A stretch of DNA of 64,000 nt from Amoebidium appalachense. Its lineage: Eukaryota > Ichthyosporea. Below, one piece after another: positions 60,140 to 64,000 of this stretch (position 1 is its first letter; each line of letters opens with the position of its first letter). The position numbers and the translations under genes were made by a program. Location: assembly GCA_963693365.1 (NCBI GenBank), contig CAVNZM010000015.1, forward strand, positions 434,001-498,000, given 5' to 3'. The notes below the pieces were generated by a model. It ran no database searches and was not told the origin of the DNA. It saw only the letters and a list, made by a program, of their open reading frames with translations.

Positions 60140-60244
60140 GTTGCAGGGGTTGGTTGCTGTGGGTGTAGTAGATGGTGTCTTCATCATGCAAATTGAAACG
60201 GGAGGGGCCCCCCGGGGGGGGGAGTGGGCATGATACGGTTGTGC

Positions 60245-60303
<59 letters not shown>

Positions 60304-61302
60304 GTTTGCATCCGGGGGGGAGGGGAGAGGGGGAAGGGGGGTCTATATGCCAGGAAAGGTTTGTTTTGATATGGCCAGCTATTAATAGTCGACCAATGGG
60401 CACACAGCAATGGGATCTACCACATAGTCAAGACGGCACATCACACGGGGCTGGGTGGCTCCGGATTGGACGAGAGGTTGGCAAAGTATTTTGCCGACGA
60501 GTTTAGCAGGTGCGCACGTGAATGGAGACACGTGGAAACACACAGACACGTACAAACACACACACACATCCACACGTGCAAGCACTCGCACACATCCACA
60601 CGTGCAAGCACACACACACACACACACACACATGCTTACGAGCAAGCACACACACTCACACACGCTCACACTCACACCCAACCACTCACACACATGCGCG
60701 CAAGCAAGCACACACCAGAAACACACACACACACAGGCGCGCTGAGACAAACATGCACACGCACACGCACACGCACATGCACTCGCACACAAGCAAATCT
60801 GTGTGTATGGATATACAAAAATATGCAAGCAATCATGTGTAAGTGCCGGTGTGCGTTGGAAATCCATGCCTCTGATTTTTTTTCCTGTTTTTTTTTTTTT
60901 TTGTTTTTTGTTTTTTAGGGGGGGGAGGGGGAGTGGAAGACAGAACACATGCTTACGCGCGCGTGCAAGGTGGCTCGCACACACACACACACAAACGTAC
61001 ACACGTACACGCCTCTTTACCGCCCATTGCATGCATAAGTCTACTTTAAGTTTCAGAGCTCACTCAAGCATGGCCCCTGCCGCCTATTCGATACTAAACT
61101 GAACCCCTATACCCCACATGCACACTCACACACACTTACACACACACGTACACGTACAGGAAAACCAAGCTCAACCCACTGAGCAATAAGCGTGCTGCCT
61201 CCAAGCTCCGTGCCGAGTGTGAGAGGGCCGTGCAGGTTCTCTCTACGTCGCAACAGACAATGGTCACTGTAGAGTCTCTTATGGAGGGTATGTTTTCCTC
61301 TC

Positions 61303-61346
<44 letters not shown>

Positions 61347-61549
61347 AAAAAAAAGAAAGAAAGAAAGAAACACACACACACATATCCACGCACACACACA
61401 GGAACACGCACACACGCACACACACTTTTTTCCATTGTGTATTTTTGACAAAAAGAGGTCTAAAGCAACGAGATACATGTTTAGAGTTACCGGTGGGTTT
61501 GAGTTAGTCGGGTGGGTTTGGATGTGGGTGTGTGGTGGTGGTGGTTTTT

Positions 61550-61597
<48 letters not shown>

Positions 61598-62587
61598 ATA
61601 TTTGGTGAATGTGTGTCCGAATCATTTTATGCTGATTGGAAGGGGGCACGATGTTCAGACATTGTTTGGCGGTGTAAATGTGATAATGTGGACGTATGAT
61701 AACCTCCCTCACACCTCCCCCCCCCCCCCCCCCCCCCCCCACCCCACACATACACCCTCTTTTACCCCCTCCAGTCTCTGTGTGCCTACTACCTACACAC
61801 ACATCCAGGCACTCACCGACTCTGCACTTTCCCGCATGCACACGTGCACACGTGCACTGACACCCACGCACACACACACACATGCTCACACACACACATG
61901 CCCACGTGCACACACACACGTGCGCGCGCACACGTACACACACACGTACACACACGTCCACATACACGTACACGTACACACACACACACACACGCGCGTG
62001 CGCGCAGGCATTGACCTGCACTCGTCCATCAACCGGCTCAAGTTCGAGTCCATCTGCAACGACCTCTTTGTGCAGATGCTTAACCCCGTACACGCCATCA
62101 TCACGGAAAACGGTACGTGATTTTACGGGAAAAAGGCAGGCATGTGCACGTGCTATATGTCTGAGCGTGTGTGCAGGACATGTGCATGCCTATATAAAAC
62201 GATTGTAGTGTACACGTTGATATAGGGGCTCAGGTCGTATCGGTGCACACATCATTAACATTTATTTTTTTTTGATTAAAGGGAGGGGGGGGGGAGGGGG
62301 GGGGGGGGGGGGGTCGTCTAGAAAAGAGAAATGGTGTGTGTATGTGTTCAAGCGTTGTCCCTCCGTTTCCGCTTGAGTCTGGGAACAACCACGCTTGCAC
62401 CCCTACTAATGACACATGCACGCACACATTCGCATACACACACGCACACCCACACACCTACCGACCCACACACACACCTACCCACACGTGCACGTATACA
62501 CACACACACACACATCTGCAGGGTTTTCCTAGTCAGACACACACACACTTATACACCCCACCCACCCACCCCACCCACCTACCCCCC

Positions 62588-62628
<41 letters not shown>

Positions 62629-63801
62629 CGCACCATCTCCCCTACCCATGCACACACGTACACCCACACGCACACACACGTACAGGGTTCTCCAAGTCAG
62701 ATATCTCGCAGGTGATCCTGACTGGAGGCACCACCAAAATCCCCCGCCTGCAGACCATGCTCGCAGACTACTTTGGGGAGGGCACACCCATCAGTGCTTC
62801 AATTGCACCCGATGAGGTCGTGGCGTGCGGTGCCGCTTTGCAGGCTCAGATGCTCTCTGGTCATGGTAGGTGCACCAATGGGGAAAAGCGGTTAAAATTA
62901 CTGTTGTTAAAGTGGCTAAAAGGATGTTTTTAAAAGGGAACAAAGGCTGCCTGGCCATGGCGGGGGCCCAATGGAAACGAGCAATATTACTGTAAAAGTG
63001 GTGAAATGGGTGGTAAAAGAAAAGTGGACAAAGGCTGGCTGGGTGTGGTAGGTGCCCAATGGAAACGAGCGGTTAAGTTGGTTAAAGCGGTTACAAAGAA
63101 AAGATTGATTGGAATTGTGAGAGGAAAAAGCGGCTAAAATGGTCGAAGGGGTGGTTAGAGGGACAGATGCTGAGGGGTATGGTGTGGCCAATGGATACGA
63201 ATGTTTGCAATTGTTATGTTGGTTAAATTGGTGGTTAAAGGAACAGATGCTGCCTGGGCATGGTATGTGCCCAATTGAAAAGAGTGTTTAAAATGGTTCA
63301 AAGTAAAAGATTTTTTTTTGGAATGGTTGTCAGAGGAGTGGTCAAAGAGGTATATAGGGTCGCTGGGAATGATATGTGTCGTATAGGAAAACGCGGTTAA
63401 AATTCCTTAAAGGAAAAGATTTTTTAGGATGACTGTTAGAGGGGTGGTAAAAAAGGAACAGATGCTCTCTGATCATGGTATGTGCCCAATAGAAACAGTT
63501 GTCCAGAAAAAACTTAAGTTCGTGAGAAAGAAACGATGTTAAGTTCGTGAGAAAGAAACGATGGGCCGAAGGGATGGATGACGGGTTGGTTATTGAGTTT
63601 TTATGGGGTAATTTCATGGCTTTATATATATCCATAGCCGGACAGCCAAGAATTTAATGTGGTCTATCCAAGCAATTTAATGCATATCTCACATGCGCAT
63701 GAACATCCCCAGTGCACATTTACGAGCACAACGACTACATCGATTGCATGGGTCTCGCCTCCTCCATCGGTGTCGAGGATGCAGCTGGAAATTTCGTCCC
63801 A
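55219..63801 (+). CDS. HSPA14: HSPA14-like Hsp70 (ribosome-associated chaperone), 3' end beyond the window
   Basis: Twelve exons join in phase: 55219-55278, 56064-56147, 56934-57016, 57691-57796, 58435-58575, 59024-59119, 59989-60053, 60408-60509, 61160-61287, 62008-62112, 62686-62865 and 63713-63801. They give 413 residues so far. The ATPase domain begins [16 protein letters not shown] (phosphate 1). [28 protein letters not shown] and the phosphate 2 loop [13 protein letters not shown] follow, then the adenosine motif [13 protein letters not shown] and [13 protein letters not shown]. Replacement of the usual DLGGGT by DIGASS and several short loops match HSPA14/Ssz-type proteins more than canonical Hsp70. 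HSPA14 pairs with a J-protein on the ribosome. Exon 12 starts the short C-terminal region ([13 protein letters not shown]) and ends at GTATTTGAAC before a C-run. Confidence 0.85.
57247..57450 (+). repeat. G-tract and duplicated unit in HSPA14 intron 3
   Basis: A G-run at 57259-57303 is followed by GCAAAGGTGGATGCATGTGA ... GGCGGTATATC. The unit is repeated from 57376 and again ends in a G-run. The two copies are identical over about 50 bp. Confidence 0.75.
60077..60137 (+). repeat. (GT)n in HSPA14 intron 7
   Basis: About 60 bp of GT repeat starts 24 nt after the donor GTGGGT. A second GT tract follows at 60245-60303. Confidence 0.8.
62522..62538 (+). repeat. Decoy copy of the exon 11 start
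   Basis: CTGCAG|GGTTTTCCTAGTCAGAC lies 164 bp upstream of the true CGTACAG|GGTTCTCCAAGTCAGAT. Use of this acceptor would place a TAG in frame. Confidence 0.75.
62850..63540 (+). repeat. Tandem copies of the exon 11 donor region filling HSPA14 intron 11
   Basis: The real junction CAGATGCTCTCTGGTCATG|G followed by TAGGTGCACCAATGGGGAAAAGCGGTTAAAA is echoed by diverged units starting near 62941, 63027, 63160, 63240, 63350 and 63456, of 80-130 bp each. The last unit keeps CAGATGCTCTCTGATCATG|G nearly intact, followed by a strong GTATGT donor. A separate 25-bp repeat, TTAAGTTCGTGAGAAAGAAACGATG, is doubled at 63513-63562. Confidence 0.75.
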
Positions 63802-64000
63802 GTATTTGAACCCCCCCCCCCCCCCCCACCACTCACACACAAAAATGCTTATGATGCACACTTTGAGACAATCATAAGTTAGCATCTATCAAATGAATTT
63901 CTGGTTTGTGTTTGTGTGACGTTTTGTGTTCTTTTTGTGTATTTTTTTGACTGTGATCTGGCTTTTGATGTGTCTTTCTGCATAATCCCTACCCCATCTA

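Overview
The window is nuclear DNA from an intron-rich eukaryote. Its genes are split into exons of about 60-580 bp with GT-AG introns. More than half of the sequence is low-complexity: (GT/CA)n up to about 430 bp, G/C homopolymers up to about 65 bp, and a (GA)n tract of about 460 bp. The gene content is an LRWD1/ORCA homologue, an HSPA14-type Hsp70, GH31 with NPCBM and F5/8C domains, an HYR domain, a 7TM protein and a tyrosine-recombinase-type retroelement. This suits a unicellular, possibly marine, opisthokont such as an ichthyosporean-like holozoan. That placement is an inference; no rRNA or organelle marker is present.

Layout. 0-0.4 kb: minus-strand C2H2 zinc-finger exon, partial. 0.4-9.5 kb: gene-poor, with a mariner-like MITE at 5 kb and dense microsatellites. 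9.5-12.5 kb: minus-strand two-exon 7TM protein with a CCAAT repeat array upstream. 15.6-16.6 kb: possible tiny secreted peptide on minus. 17.8-18.3 kb: plus-strand secreted beta-sandwich domain gene with an odd 41-nt removable segment. 20.58 kb: elongator tRNA-Met(CAT) on minus. 21.05-35.63 kb: a 15-exon plus-strand gene with LRR, PHD finger and WD40 domains that conceptually splices, with every phase consistent, to 646 aa. Its 4-kb intron 11 holds a TTAA-flanked MITE, three clusters of a palindrome often spaced at 26 bp, an antisense exon, a foldback element and a Rep (CRESS-DNA) relic. 36-41 kb: repeats, two or three weak minus-strand exons and a hairpin/13-mer repeat family. 41.2-45.8 kb: GH31-F5/8C-NPCBM gene carrying a stop, a frameshift and loss of its catalytic core at a (CA)n tract. 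46.9-49.6 kb: F5/8C-HYR exons, perhaps the 3' end of the same gene. 50.7-53.4 kb: DIRS/PAT-like retroelement between 167-bp direct repeats. 55.2 kb to the right edge: HSPA14-like gene, 12 exons visible.

What ties the window together is the relation of simple repeats to splice sites. Exons are almost repeat-free, yet C-tracts often start 4-16 nt after the donor and (CA)n often runs straight into the acceptor AG. Exon edges have been copied into introns in three places. Functionally, LRWD1 (replication licensing and heterochromatin), HSPA14 (ribosome-associated chaperone) and the extracellular carbohydrate and adhesion genes look like independent transcription units, not a pathway.
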